Of a stretch of DNA of 64,000 bases, positions 9,873 through 18,255 are shown one piece after another; position 1 is the stretch's first letter, and each line of letters starts with the position of its first letter. Under the pieces are notes generated by a model. The model was not told the DNA's origin. It saw only the letters and a list, made by a program, of their open reading frames with translations, and did no database searches. The stretch comes from Streptomyces atratus (GTDB taxonomy: Bacteria > Actinomycetota > Actinomycetes > Streptomycetales > Streptomycetaceae). A program made the translations under genes and the position numbers. Location: assembly GCF_900119365.1 (NCBI RefSeq), contig NZ_FPJO01000010.1, forward strand, positions 124,001 through 188,000, given 5' to 3'.

Positions 9873-9892
9873 GGGAGCAGCCCTGGGCTCCC
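9873..9892 (+). terminator. Candidate stem-loop terminator after the secreted hydrolase
   Basis: GGGAGC (9873-9878) and GCTCCC (9887-9892) can pair around an 8-base loop, 15 bp after the stop codon. There is no T-run, which is common for actinobacterial terminators. The call rests on position and pairing alone. Confidence 0.35.
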
Positions 9893-10003
9893 TGCTCGTC
9901 CCCCGCTTTGCTCTGGTGTACTGCCCTGCGGCTAGTTTGTGTGCAGGACAGGTACGCAGGCCCGTGGTGGCAGAGGTGCACGGGGGACGGGAGGTCGGGA
10001 AGA

Positions 10004-12247
10004 GTGTCGCTGCGCGGAGGTGATCCAGCCGAGATCGGCGGTTATGCGCTTGAGGCGCGGCTCGGCTCGGGTGGCATGGGTACGGTCTTTCTGGCCCGTA
10101 CGAGCTCGGGGCGACCTGTCGCGATCAAACTGATCCACCAGCAGTTCGCGGGGGACGACGAGTTCCGCATCCGTTTCCGGCAGGAGGTGGCGGCGGCGAG
10201 GCGGGTGAGCGGCGCGTTCACCGCCGCCGTGGTCGACGCTGCCCCTGAGGCCGAGCAGCCGTGGATGGCGACGACCTATATCGAGGGGCACACGCTCGCC
10301 CAGCACATCGCGGCGAAAGGCCCGCTGAACGGAGCGGAGCTGAGGAGGCTCGCCATCGGGCTGGCGGAGGCGCTGCGCGACATCCACCGGGTGGGGGTCG
10401 TCCACCGTGACCTGAAGCCCTCGAACGTCGTGCTCTCGCCCGAGGGCCCGCGCGTCATCGACTTCGGCATTTCGCGCGCCGTGGACCAGCAGACGCTGAC
10501 GATGACGGGGCGGGTCATCGGTACGCCGCCCTTCATGTCGCCGGAGCAGTTGCAGGCGCCGCGTGGTGTGGGGCCGCGGTCCGATGTCTTCTCGCTGGGG
10601 ACGCTGCTGGTGTACGCGTCGACGGGCCACGGGCCCTTCGACGCGGACAGCCCATACCTGACGGCATATCAGGTGGTGCACGAGGAGCCGTCGCTGGGAG
10701 CCGTGCCGGTGGCATTGCGCACGGTCGTCGAGTCGTGCCTGGACAAGGAGCCCAAGGGGCGCCCCTCGGCGGACGAACTCCTCGTGCTGCTGCGGGACCT
10801 GCCGGCCGACCTCGGCGGGACCGACGCGAACGGGGTTGGCGCGGGCCGCACCCGCGACATGATCACCCAGCATCACTTCGCGACGCCGGCCGCCCCGGCG
10901 CCGGCTGCCCCGACCACCGCCCCGGCCGGTCCCGGTACAGGGAGCACCGGCACCCCCATCGGCCGCCGTCTGCGTCGCCGATGGCGTCCCGTGCTCGCGG
11001 CCGCGGTCGCGGTGGCAGCGATCGGCGGGGGAGTCGCCGCGCTGAAGGCGGGCGGCTTCGGGGGGAACAGCGGCGGCGACAGGGGCAACAGCGTTGCGGC
11101 GCCGGGTGCCGCACTTCCGGTCGGCTTCGGGCCGTGGCGCAAGATTGTGCAGGGCGGTCGCGAAGACATCCCCGACGAGCTGCGTTGCGTCGCGCGCGGC
11201 GACGCGCTGTTCTGCGGGGGCGGCAGTGTTGTCGCCACCCGTATCAGGGCCTCGGACGGCTCGCGGGTGTGGACGGCGAAGAGTCCGGGCGTCCCCGTGC
11301 AGGGCATGCACCTGGTGGGCGCCACCGACGAAACGGTGCTCGGTTACCGCTTCGCCGCCCAGGACGCCCCGCAGGACCCTCCCAGTGAGGTGGTGGCCAT
11401 CGATGCGAACAATGGCCGGGAGCTGTGGTCCGTGCCGTCCGGCGCCCAGTCGAAGGCCGTCACGGGTCGGACTCAGGATGCCCTTGTGGTCGGCTCCGCC
11501 GTTGTGACGGTCGACGCTTCCAACTCCCGCTTCGAGGCCCGGGACGCGCACAGCGGTACGGTTGCCTGGAAGACGCCGTTCCCCGCGGGCACACAGTGCG
11601 CTCCCGTCCCGGTGGGCCCGCAGCTCTTCGCGATGTGCGCGACGGATGCGGAGGTGGACGCCTCAGAGGTGCGCCACCCCACCCTGTACACGGTCGACCG
11701 CGCCTCGGGGACACTGGGCAGGCCCATCGCGGTTGACGGCCCCGCCGTGCCGATGGGCGTCGCCAACGGCAGGCTCGTACTCCTTCAGGGACACACGGAG
11801 GGAACGGCGCTGGCCGGCTACGACGGGGTGGCGCGGGTCTACCCGGCCTCGCGGAAGGTCACGTACTCCCGGCTGGCCAAGACATACTCGGGGACGCCCG
11901 GTATGGCGGACGGCACCCTCTACGTGAGCACGCAGACCGGTCTCGTCACGGCGCTCGACCCCGCGACCGGCCGGAAGACGTGGTCCCGGCAGACGAGCGT
12001 GGAGGGCGCGTCGGGCCCCGTGGCGGGAGCCGACGCGCTGTATTTCAGCTCGGCCACCGGCCGGGTGGTCGCGCTGTCGCCGTACGACGGCAAACCCCTG
12101 TGGACAACAGATCCGCAGGCCGATGGTTTGACGGGCGAGCAGGGCGCAAGCCCGCGCGTGACCGTCGCGGGGCGTGCAGTGATCGTGGCCGCGGCCAAGA
12201 ACACTCTCTTCGCCTTCGACGCGCAGAAGCCGCCGAAGTCGGGCTGA
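10004..12247 (+). CDS. Membrane Ser/Thr protein kinase with C-terminal PQQ-type beta-propeller
   Basis: The protein has about 747 residues from the GTG at 10004, chosen because GGGAGG lies just upstream and the kinase domain begins at once. Residues 13-270 are a PknB-type kinase: glycine loop GSGGMG (21-26), K42, HRDLKPSN with D136, and DFG at 153-155. A Pro/Ala-rich linker and one membrane span (about residues 330-350) follow. The last ~380 residues have repeated W-containing blades typical of PQQ-type propellers, predicted to lie outside the cell. The design suggests that an outside signal controls kinase activity. No partner is encoded next to it. Confidence 0.9.
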   Translation: MSLRGGDPAEIGGYALEARLGSGGMGTVFLARTSSGRPVAIKLIHQQFAGDDEFRIRFRQEVAAARRVSGAFTAAVVDAAPEAEQPWMATTYIEGHTLAQHIAAKGPLNGAELRRLAIGLAEALRDIHRVGVVHRDLKPSNVVLSPEGPRVIDFGISRAVDQQTLTMTGRVIGTPPFMSPEQLQAPRGVGPRSDVFSLGTLLVYASTGHGPFDADSPYLTAYQVVHEEPSLGAVPVALRTVVESCLDKEPKGRPSADELLVLLRDLPADLGGTDANGVGAGRTRDMITQHHFATPAAPAPAAPTTAPAGPGTGSTGTPIGRRLRRRWRPVLAAAVAVAAIGGGVAALKAGGFGGNSGGDRGNSVAAPGAALPVGFGPWRKIVQGGREDIPDELRCVARGDALFCGGGSVVATRIRASDGSRVWTAKSPGVPVQGMHLVGATDETVLGYRFAAQDAPQDPPSEVVAIDANNGRELWSVPSGAQSKAVTGRTQDALVVGSAVVTVDASNSRFEARDAHSGTVAWKTPFPAGTQCAPVPVGPQLFAMCATDAEVDASEVRHPTLYTVDRASGTLGRPIAVDGPAVPMGVANGRLVLLQGHTEGTALAGYDGVARVYPASRKVTYSRLAKTYSGTPGMADGTLYVSTQTGLVTALDPATGRKTWSRQTSVEGASGPVAGADALYFSSATGRVVALSPYDGKPLWTTDPQADGLTGEQGASPRVTVAGRAVIVAAAKNTLFAFDAQKPPKSG

Positions 12248-12282
12248 CCCCGGCGGAACCGGCCGCCGGCCACCTTCAACCG

Positions 12283-12309
12283 CGTCCGCCGAGGCAGCCA
12301 CGGCGGACG
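12283..12309 (+). terminator. Strong stem-loop between convergent genes
   Basis: CGTCCGCCG (12283-12291) pairs perfectly with CGGCGGACG (12301-12309) around a 9-base loop. A second perfect palindrome (GGCGGACGTCCGCC, 12302-12315) overlaps it. It lies between the converging kinase gene and the 12398-13030 gene, so it could end transcription from either side. Confidence 0.55.
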
Positions 12310-12397
12310 TCCGCCAGCCTTCGACGCACAGCCATTCGACGTGTCGTCCCGATGCCGGGTCAGGCACCCTGCCCGGCCTGCGCGAGCGTCGGTTCGA

Positions 12398-13030
12398 TCA
12401 CCGTTGGGAATCCGGTGTCTCGCGGTGCGGTTCGATTTCCGGGGCGGGGGAGCTGTCGAGGGGGTGGCTTCGGTGGGTGAGGGTCTGGTTGAGACGTTTT
12501 GCCAGTTGGGGGACGGTTGCCGGGGGCAGGTATGCCTCGGCGCCTGCGTCGAGCAGGCGTCGGACGGGGCCCTGGTAGCTGACTCCGAGTTCGTCGTCCT
12601 CGATTTCGGCGACGACGACCCGGGCCCTGGGGAACGCCGACCGCAGGCTCCCGATCAGCTGCGGGCTGACCGGCGGCACCAGCAGGACGTCGGCCGATAC
12701 GGGAGCCACGTGCATGTCGAGCACGATGTAGTCCGCGCCGAGTCGGTCGGAGAGCGAGGTGCGGGCCGAATCCGACAGCTTCATCGCCGTCACGACGACC
12801 GTGACGCCCTTGTCGGTGGCCGACGGCTCCTCATCGGCCGCGCTCGGCGTGACCGGATCGATGACGGTGCCGATGACGACGCTGCCGGGGACGCCGGAGA
12901 TCCTCGCGACCGGTTCGCCGTCCCGGGTGATCACCAGGTCCTCTCCGGGGTCGAGGGCGTCGATGCGTGCCATGACGTCCTCGGGCAGTCGCGTCGCGTC
13001 GATCGCACGCGCGGCGCGTTCGTCAGTCAT
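12398..13030 (-). CDS. Hypothetical protein with Phd-antitoxin-like N-terminus
   Basis: This is a 210-residue protein I do not recognise as a whole. Residues ~15-50 (GEDLVITRDGEPVARISG) resemble the DNA-binding start of Phd/YefM antitoxins. The rest alternates beta and alpha elements, in the style of a small Rossmann domain, with an acidic tail. There is no toxin gene beside it, so a classical toxin-antitoxin pair is not supported. It lies on the same strand as the nucleoside cluster but 219 bp beyond its last gene, so membership is doubtful. Confidence 0.6.
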   Translation of the reverse strand: MTDERAARAIDATRLPEDVMARIDALDPGEDLVITRDGEPVARISGVPGSVVIGTVIDPVTPSAADEEPSATDKGVTVVVTAMKLSDSARTSLSDRLGADYIVLDMHVAPVSADVLLVPPVSPQLIGSLRSAFPRARVVVAEIEDDELGVSYQGPVRRLLDAGAEAYLPPATVPQLAKRLNQTLTHRSHPLDSSPAPEIEPHRETPDSQR

Positions 13031-13249
13031 CGGGTGCGGAACGGGGGCGGGTCGGAGCCCGGTGTGCGGCCGGGGCGTGCGTGTGGTGGTGGGCTGTCCG
13101 GGGGGTGAGCGGTACCGGCCGGCCTGGTCCGATGGGTGCGGTGGACTGAAGGGGAAACGTCCTCACAGCGGCTGATCCTCCCATATCGGACAGGTGATCG
13201 TCGGGTACTCAGCCGGGGCGATACGGCTCAGGTGAGCCAGTCGTGTGTC

Positions 13250-13791
13250 TCATCCGTTCACTTCGGTGAGAATCCGTTCGGCCAGCTGCCGGGGACCGGC
13301 ATCGTCCGTCAGCAGGACGACGGTGTCCGCCCCCAGTCGCCCCTCGCAGGCCATCGCGCTGTCGATCTGCGCGAGCCGCCACGTCTTCACCTCGGCGTCC
13401 CTCACCGGATCGTCCGGGTGTACGACCTGGTCGGTGATGCGTTGCGCGTGGAGCTCCCCGCCGACCGACAGCCGGAAGTGCAGGACGTCATCGGTGTCCT
13501 TCCGGATGATGTCGGAGATCTCCCGACGATAGGCGTCGTTCACCACGGTCATCGGGACGACGAGAAGATGATCCGGATAGTGCCGTACGAACGCCGCGCA
13601 CGACTGCGCCACGACATCGCGCCAACACGCCAGCTCCTGGAAGTTCCCCGACTCCGGCATCGGCACCCATGCGCGGAGATGGAAGCCGGCCTCTTCCGGG
13701 TCGAAGAAGATGATCTTGCCGACGATCCGCGTCAGCCGGTCGGTGACGCTCGACTTGCCGGCCCGAAAGGGCCGTTGATCCACACCGGCAA
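13250..13791 (-). pseudogene. TmrB-like P-loop resistance protein, frame broken in the Walker A motif
   Basis: The reading frame from about 13760 down to 13250 encodes a TmrB-family protein (FDPEEAGFHLRAWVP, VVPMTVVND and similar blocks). TmrB-type proteins confer tunicamycin resistance and have relatives that phosphorylate muraymycin. The natural start is TTG at 13791 behind GGAGAG, giving PVWINGPFG, but one base is missing just before GCCGGCAAG (around 13761-13762). Adding one G gives an intact GPFGAGKSS Walker A and a product of ~180 residues. As written, translation from TTG ends within about 20 codons. An alternative GTG at 13785 stays in frame but lacks the first glycine of the motif. 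This may be a sequencing error or a true loss. Confidence 0.7.
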
Positions 13792-13839
13792 GTTTCTCTC
13801 CTGGACGGTTCGGCTCGCCCCGCAGGGCGAGCACGCAGG

Positions 13840-15066
13840 TCAGGTTCGGGGACGGGGGCGGTGTCCGGGACAGCACCAGTCGATGAACTCGTACTGGTGC
13901 AGGGTCATGCCGACGCGTCCCGGCCACCGCGTGTCGAGGTCCCCCAGCGAGGCCGCGCCCGCCAACTCCGCACAGACCGACAACGCCGTCCGCTCGTCGA
14001 TGCCCGAGAAGGACGGATAGCTCGCGTTCACCAGACCCTGCAACCAGTCGCGCAGCGTCCGGGTCTCGTCCCATCGCGCGAGCTCGATCCTGCGGTGCAC
14101 GAAGCCCCGCCACAACAGCCACCCGTGCAGACGCTGCCGCTGTCCTTTGGTCCAGTACGGGAAGACCCCGCCGGACATGTCCGCCAGCCGTGCGGTGATC
14201 CCCTCCTGCAGTCGGCCGATCCCGGCGGCGGGCGCGGTCTCCAGCTCGACGCGGTAGAACCGACCGCCCAGAGCCAGTACGCGTTCGACCTCGGTGGCCG
14301 CCAGCAACGGCTCCGTGCAGAAGTCGATGCTCTCGTGCTCGACGACCGCATCGAACGAGCCCGTGGCGAACGGCATCGCCATCATGTCGCCGTGCCGCAC
14401 GTCCAGGCCGTCCCGGCGTCCCGCGTCGATCATCGCGCGCGATGCCTCGATCCCGGTGTAGGAGCCCGCGAAGGGCGCGACGTTGCGTGCGAGCCTGCCG
14501 GTGCCCGTGCCCAGTTCCAGGACGCGGCGCGAGCAGAGGAAGTCCTTGGCGAAACCGCGCAGCACGTCGTTGAACCGCTCGGTCACCTGCCGCGCCGGGG
14601 CATACCGCCGTGCCAGTTCCGGCCCGTAGAGCGCGCCGTCAAAAGGCCTTGTCCCGGCGGGCCCGTCCGGTGCGATGTGTACGCCGGTGAGGAAACGCTG
14701 GTTGGCGTCGAACCAGCCGACGCACTCCAGCGCCGCCCGCACCGTCATCCGCTCGGACCGGGCGTGTCCCGCCAGCTCCGGGGGCAGGCCACCGAAAGCG
14801 AGGGTGCAGCCGTCGCCCCCGCCCCGCAGCCGTACGTACGCGCACGCGGCGATCAGCGTCGCCGTCTCGGCGGCGGTGATCGGTTCGTCCGGCCGGGCGG
14901 CGGCCGCGCACCGTGCCGCCACGTCGGCGACCGGGGGCAGGACCCGCTCCGCCAGCGCTCCCAACGTCGCGGCCCGCCATGGCGGAACGTAGTGGAACCG
15001 GCTGTCGCACGGTGGGACGGCGGCGCTGTCGCCCGCCTCGCGCACGACATCGATCGCGGCGCTCAC
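13840..15066 (-). CDS. Class I SAM-dependent methyltransferase with extra N-terminal domain
   Basis: The protein has 408 residues. Residues ~180-290 hold the SAM-binding fold: VLELGTGTGRLARN (motif I), an acidic residue at the end of strand 2 (GIEAS) and DAVVEHESIDF. The first ~170 residues form an Ala-rich helical region I cannot assign. Its GTG overlaps the stop of the oxidoreductase gene by 4 bp, so the two are co-translated. In this cluster it could methylate the nucleoside or an attached amino group; the target is unknown. Confidence 0.85.
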   Translation of the reverse strand: MSAAIDVVREAGDSAAVPPCDSRFHYVPPWRAATLGALAERVLPPVADVAARCAAAARPDEPITAAETATLIAACAYVRLRGGGDGCTLAFGGLPPELAGHARSERMTVRAALECVGWFDANQRFLTGVHIAPDGPAGTRPFDGALYGPELARRYAPARQVTERFNDVLRGFAKDFLCSRRVLELGTGTGRLARNVAPFAGSYTGIEASRAMIDAGRRDGLDVRHGDMMAMPFATGSFDAVVEHESIDFCTEPLLAATEVERVLALGGRFYRVELETAPAAGIGRLQEGITARLADMSGGVFPYWTKGQRQRLHGWLLWRGFVHRRIELARWDETRTLRDWLQGLVNASYPSFSGIDERTALSVCAELAGAASLGDLDTRWPGRVGMTLHQYEFIDWCCPGHRPRPRT

Positions 15067-16088
15067 CGGCCGGTCCGCTCGCCGGTGAACGCCTTCGGCC
15101 CGCCTGCCGGTCCGGCGTCACCCGGCCAGGTGAGGACGAGGTTGCCGCGCACGTCGCCGTCCGCGAGCCGTTTGAGCGCCGCGCGTGCCTCCTGGGCCGG
15201 CAGCACATCGTCCACCAGCGGTCTGATGCCGGTGGTGCCCATCAACGTCAGCATGCGCCCGTACTCCTCCCTCGTTCCGCTGAAGGAGCCGACGACGTTG
15301 ATCTGGTGGAAGTAGATCCGGTGCAGCCGGGCAGGCGGCACATCACCCGTCGTCGCGCCCGCGACCACCACCGTGCCGCCGTGCCGGACGCTGCGCAGCG
15401 TGTGCGTCCACGTCTCCCTGCCCACACTGTCGATCACCGCGTCGACCGGTTCGGGCAGTTCGGCCCCCGGTTCGTACACGGCGCTCGCCCCCAGCCGACG
15501 GGCCAGGGCCCGCTTGTCGGCGGACCGGCCGGTGACCCAGGTGCGCACGCCGCTCGCCGAGGCCAGGCTGATCAGCGCGGTGGAGAGCCCGCCCGCGGCG
15601 CCCTGGACGAGCACGGTGTCCCCGGGACGCAGCGCCGCTTTCGTGAACAGCATCCGGTACGCGGGAAGCCAGGTGCACACCAGGCACGCCGCCTCCTCCC
15701 AGGACAGGTGGTCCGGGACCGGCAGCAGGCTCTCCGGGGGAGCGGTGACGTACTCGGCGAGAGTGCCCGGCCGGGCACCGACGAGCTGCGCCGCGGGCAT
15801 CGCCAGCGTCTCGTCGCTCATGCCCGGCGGGGAATCGAGAAGCGGATACAGCACCACTCTCGTCCCGTCCGGCCGTTCCCCCGCCGCTTCGCAGCCAAGG
15901 ATGCGCGGGTACTGGTCACGGTTGATCCCGACGCCGCGCAGGGTCCAGAGATCCTTGTGGTTCAGGGAAGCCGCCCGGACCTCCACCCGCACCCAGCCCA
16001 AAGGCACCTCGGGATCGGGGCGGTGCCCGACGACAACAGTGGACAACGGGTCGTCGGGATCGGGGGCGGTTGCGAACACGGCCTTCAT
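15063..16088 (-). CDS. Medium-chain (quinone oxidoreductase-like) NADPH oxidoreductase
   Basis: This 341-residue protein has a GroES-like N-terminal half and a Rossmann half with the NADP-binding stretch VQGAAGGLSTALISLA. The cysteine pattern for catalytic or structural zinc is missing, which puts it with zinc-free quinone/enoyl reductases. A purine-rich ribosome-binding site precedes the ATG at 16088. It sits 56 bp after the protease-like gene and is coupled to the downstream methyltransferase. It may reduce a carbonyl or double bond in the cluster product, but no specific step is obvious in the known glycyluridine pathway. Confidence 0.85.
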   Translation of the reverse strand: MKAVFATAPDPDDPLSTVVVGHRPDPEVPLGWVRVEVRAASLNHKDLWTLRGVGINRDQYPRILGCEAAGERPDGTRVVLYPLLDSPPGMSDETLAMPAAQLVGARPGTLAEYVTAPPESLLPVPDHLSWEEAACLVCTWLPAYRMLFTKAALRPGDTVLVQGAAGGLSTALISLASASGVRTWVTGRSADKRALARRLGASAVYEPGAELPEPVDAVIDSVGRETWTHTLRSVRHGGTVVVAGATTGDVPPARLHRIYFHQINVVGSFSGTREEYGRMLTLMGTTGIRPLVDDVLPAQEARAALKRLADGDVRGNLVLTWPGDAGPAGGPKAFTGERTGR

Positions 16089-16144
16089 GAGTCCTCGTCC
16101 TTGGACTGTCCGACAGCGTTACCACGCATATGACTTCCTTCACG

Positions 16145-17962
16145 TCAGTGGGACGGAGAGCCGAGCAGCTCGGCCGACGGCACGGTCGCGCGCGCGAACC
16201 ACATCGCGAATCCGGACACCACCAGCGCCCGCACCCGCAGCGAGGGCCCGGAGCCGCCCGTATCGCAGCGCACGCGCACCTCGTCACCTGCCGCGATGCT
16301 GTGCACGCTCCTGGTGTGCAGGCCCCCGCCGTCGTCGACGTCGACGACCACCCGCGCGGACGGGGCCGGGCGCGCGCCGCCGGAGAGCCGCGTACCGCCG
16401 AAGAACCGCACGCCGACCATCCCCGGCTCCTCCACGTCGATCAGTGGAAACCGCTCTCCGTCCGACGACCTCGCCAGGTGTCCGCAGACGTCGCACCGCG
16501 CCCAGAAGCACTCCCGGTCGTCCGCCGCACCCCGGGCCGTGCCCACGCGGACCGGGAGCCCGCACAACCGACAGGCGCACAGCACCTGTGACCCCGTGGG
16601 CCCGAAGAGCAGCCCGGTCTTCATGGCGCGCTCGACGGCCCGGGCGCCGATCGCGGGCACGCTCGCCACGAAGGAGACCAACTCCCGCTCGAACCGTCCG
16701 GCGAGGCCCTCCACCCTGGCGACGCAGCGGGTGAAATCGGCCCGGACGGTCTCGCCGTACAGTGTCCGTTCGTTCGCCACCGACAGCACCGCGGCGGCCC
16801 GTACCGCCCAGCCCGAGGCACTGTCGATCCCGCGCGCGCAGGCGGCCAGCGCCTCGTGCGCGGCAGGGCCTCCCGCCAGACGCAGGGAGACGACGCTGCC
16901 ACGCGCGTCGTCGACCGTCCGCGTCAGCGCCAGCAGCCGCTCCCTGTCCTCGGACAGACACGCCAACCCCGTCTCGATTTCCTTGAGTTCGTCGCCCAGG
17001 GACACGACGGTCGCCTTCCGGTCCGGAATACCGCGGCTGTGCCGCAGCAGGACCGGGTCGCCCAGACACAGGGTCCCCGCCGACCGGCCGGATCCGTCCG
17101 GCGCGGCCCCGCCGAGCTGAGCCAGCTCGTGGCCCACGATCGCCCGGCGCGACGTCGGCATGCGGTGGAGCGATCCGCACAGCGTCGCCGCATAGGAACT
17201 CGCGAAGGAGTCCACGAAGTTGGTCGCGGGCAGACTGCGTCGCCAGTCCGGGATCAGTGCTCCGCACGATCCCAGATGGATCCATGCGCAGCGGATGTCG
17301 TCGAGCCTGCACAGTCTGAGACCGTGCTGCGCGCACTCGCAGTCCTGCGCGGGGAAGCCGCTCGCACTGTGCGCGCAGACGAACCTGTCGCCGATCTTGA
17401 CGTGTGATTCGTTGCCGTGGCCGTACACGGAGACGCTGTGCACACCCTCCGCACCGGGATCGGCGAATTCCGCCGCATCGCCCACGACGGACGACGAGTC
17501 GGCGGCGTCGACGAAGACGTGCTTCCCGGACCGTATCCGTCTGGCCAGCGCCATGCGCCGGAGCATGAAGGCCAGTTCCCCGGTGGAGCGTGCCGGCAAC
17601 GTGCCCACCGGGAGGCCGATCCGGCGCCCGAAGTCCACGATGTCCCCGGCGAGCCGGAGATCGAACCCCTGCCGGGCGACGACCACCAGGACGTACTTCG
17701 CCGACGCCGGGACCGACCGCTCGGCGGAACCCCGCCGCCAGTCGTCGAGCGAGGTCTGCGCGACCACACGGCATCCGATGGCGGCCAGGTCGGCATCGTG
17801 CGGAAGAAGATCACGGCCCATGACGACCACCGCGCCCTCGGGCCACGCCTGCTCGGTTCCACGCCCGGCCGGCCGGGACGCGTACCAGTCCAGCACTTCC
17901 TGCTGCCGCTTGTCGGCCAGGCCGGTGGCGGCCCGGTCGGCGGCTCGGTGCGAAGGCCCCAC
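16145..17962 (-). CDS. Gingipain/caspase-like (clan CD) cysteine protease with zinc-ribbon region
   Basis: This 605-residue protein is not a known member of the nucleoside clusters I recognise. It shows the layout of C25/caspase-type proteases: hydrophobic strand plus GHG (VSVYGHGNES, His182), then hydrophobic strand plus GSCG (AWIHLGSCGA, Cys233), then LCLGDPVLL at ~298-306, like the GDP block after the catalytic Cys in C25 enzymes. A C-terminal pair of CxxC motifs (C464/C467 and C490/C493) suggests a zinc ribbon. There is no signal peptide, so it should act inside the cell. It starts 15 bp after the small acidic peptide gene with a good AGGAG site, making that peptide its likely partner or substrate. 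Protease activity is inferred. Confidence 0.55.
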   Translation of the reverse strand: MGPSHRAADRAATGLADKRQQEVLDWYASRPAGRGTEQAWPEGAVVVMGRDLLPHDADLAAIGCRVVAQTSLDDWRRGSAERSVPASAKYVLVVVARQGFDLRLAGDIVDFGRRIGLPVGTLPARSTGELAFMLRRMALARRIRSGKHVFVDAADSSSVVGDAAEFADPGAEGVHSVSVYGHGNESHVKIGDRFVCAHSASGFPAQDCECAQHGLRLCRLDDIRCAWIHLGSCGALIPDWRRSLPATNFVDSFASSYAATLCGSLHRMPTSRRAIVGHELAQLGGAAPDGSGRSAGTLCLGDPVLLRHSRGIPDRKATVVSLGDELKEIETGLACLSEDRERLLALTRTVDDARGSVVSLRLAGGPAAHEALAACARGIDSASGWAVRAAAVLSVANERTLYGETVRADFTRCVARVEGLAGRFERELVSFVASVPAIGARAVERAMKTGLLFGPTGSQVLCACRLCGLPVRVGTARGAADDRECFWARCDVCGHLARSSDGERFPLIDVEEPGMVGVRFFGGTRLSGGARPAPSARVVVDVDDGGGLHTRSVHSIAAGDEVRVRCDTGGSGPSLRVRALVVSGFAMWFARATVPSAELLGSPSH

Positions 17963-17977
17963 AACACTCCTCTCCGA

Positions 17978-18169
17978 TCACTGGATCCCCGGGTACGGGG
18001 CCAGTTCGTCCAGCGAGAGCACCGACCCGACGTTCTCGTCCGGTACGTCGTCGAACCAGTCGGGGTCGTCCTCGGCAGCGGCGCCCGTGGGTTTGGCCGG
18101 CCCGGTCGGCCCGTCCGGCCGGACCGGGGCGTGCCGCTCGTCGTCGCGTGCCTGCTCGGCATCCTGCAC
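17978..18169 (-). CDS. Small acidic peptide, candidate ribosomal precursor
   Basis: This 63-residue ORF starts at GTG 18169 and is chosen because a perfect AGGAGG lies six bases upstream; an in-frame ATG at 18184 has no such site. The product is rich in Asp, Glu, Pro and Gly. Its N-terminal half is charged and disordered (leader-like), and the C-terminus reads SLDELAPYPGIQ. There is no Cys and no signal peptide. It is followed 15 bp later by a protease-like gene and preceded by an exporter and an SGNH hydrolase gene. Size, layout and context fit a RiPP precursor, but no known class motif is present, so an accessory protein is also possible. Confidence 0.55.
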   Translation of the reverse strand: MQDAEQARDDERHAPVRPDGPTGPAKPTGAAAEDDPDWFDDVPDENVGSVLSLDELAPYPGIQ

Positions 18170-18255
18170 AGCGTTCCTCCTCATCGGGCGAATGCCGCCC
18201 GTCGTCCGATTTCGTTCCTGTTTGCCCTGCTTGCCCGTCACGGGATCGACGAGTG

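Noticed and set aside
7627..9981. A 784-codon minus-strand frame over the secreted hydrolase gene
   Set aside because: The plus strand encodes a signal peptide, a nucleophile motif and paired cysteines; the opposite frame has none of these.
13250..14122. A 290-codon frame extending the TmrB-like protein upstream
   Set aside because: The extension overlaps the methyltransferase coding region and has no family similarity. The real start lies at TTG 13791 in a shifted frame.
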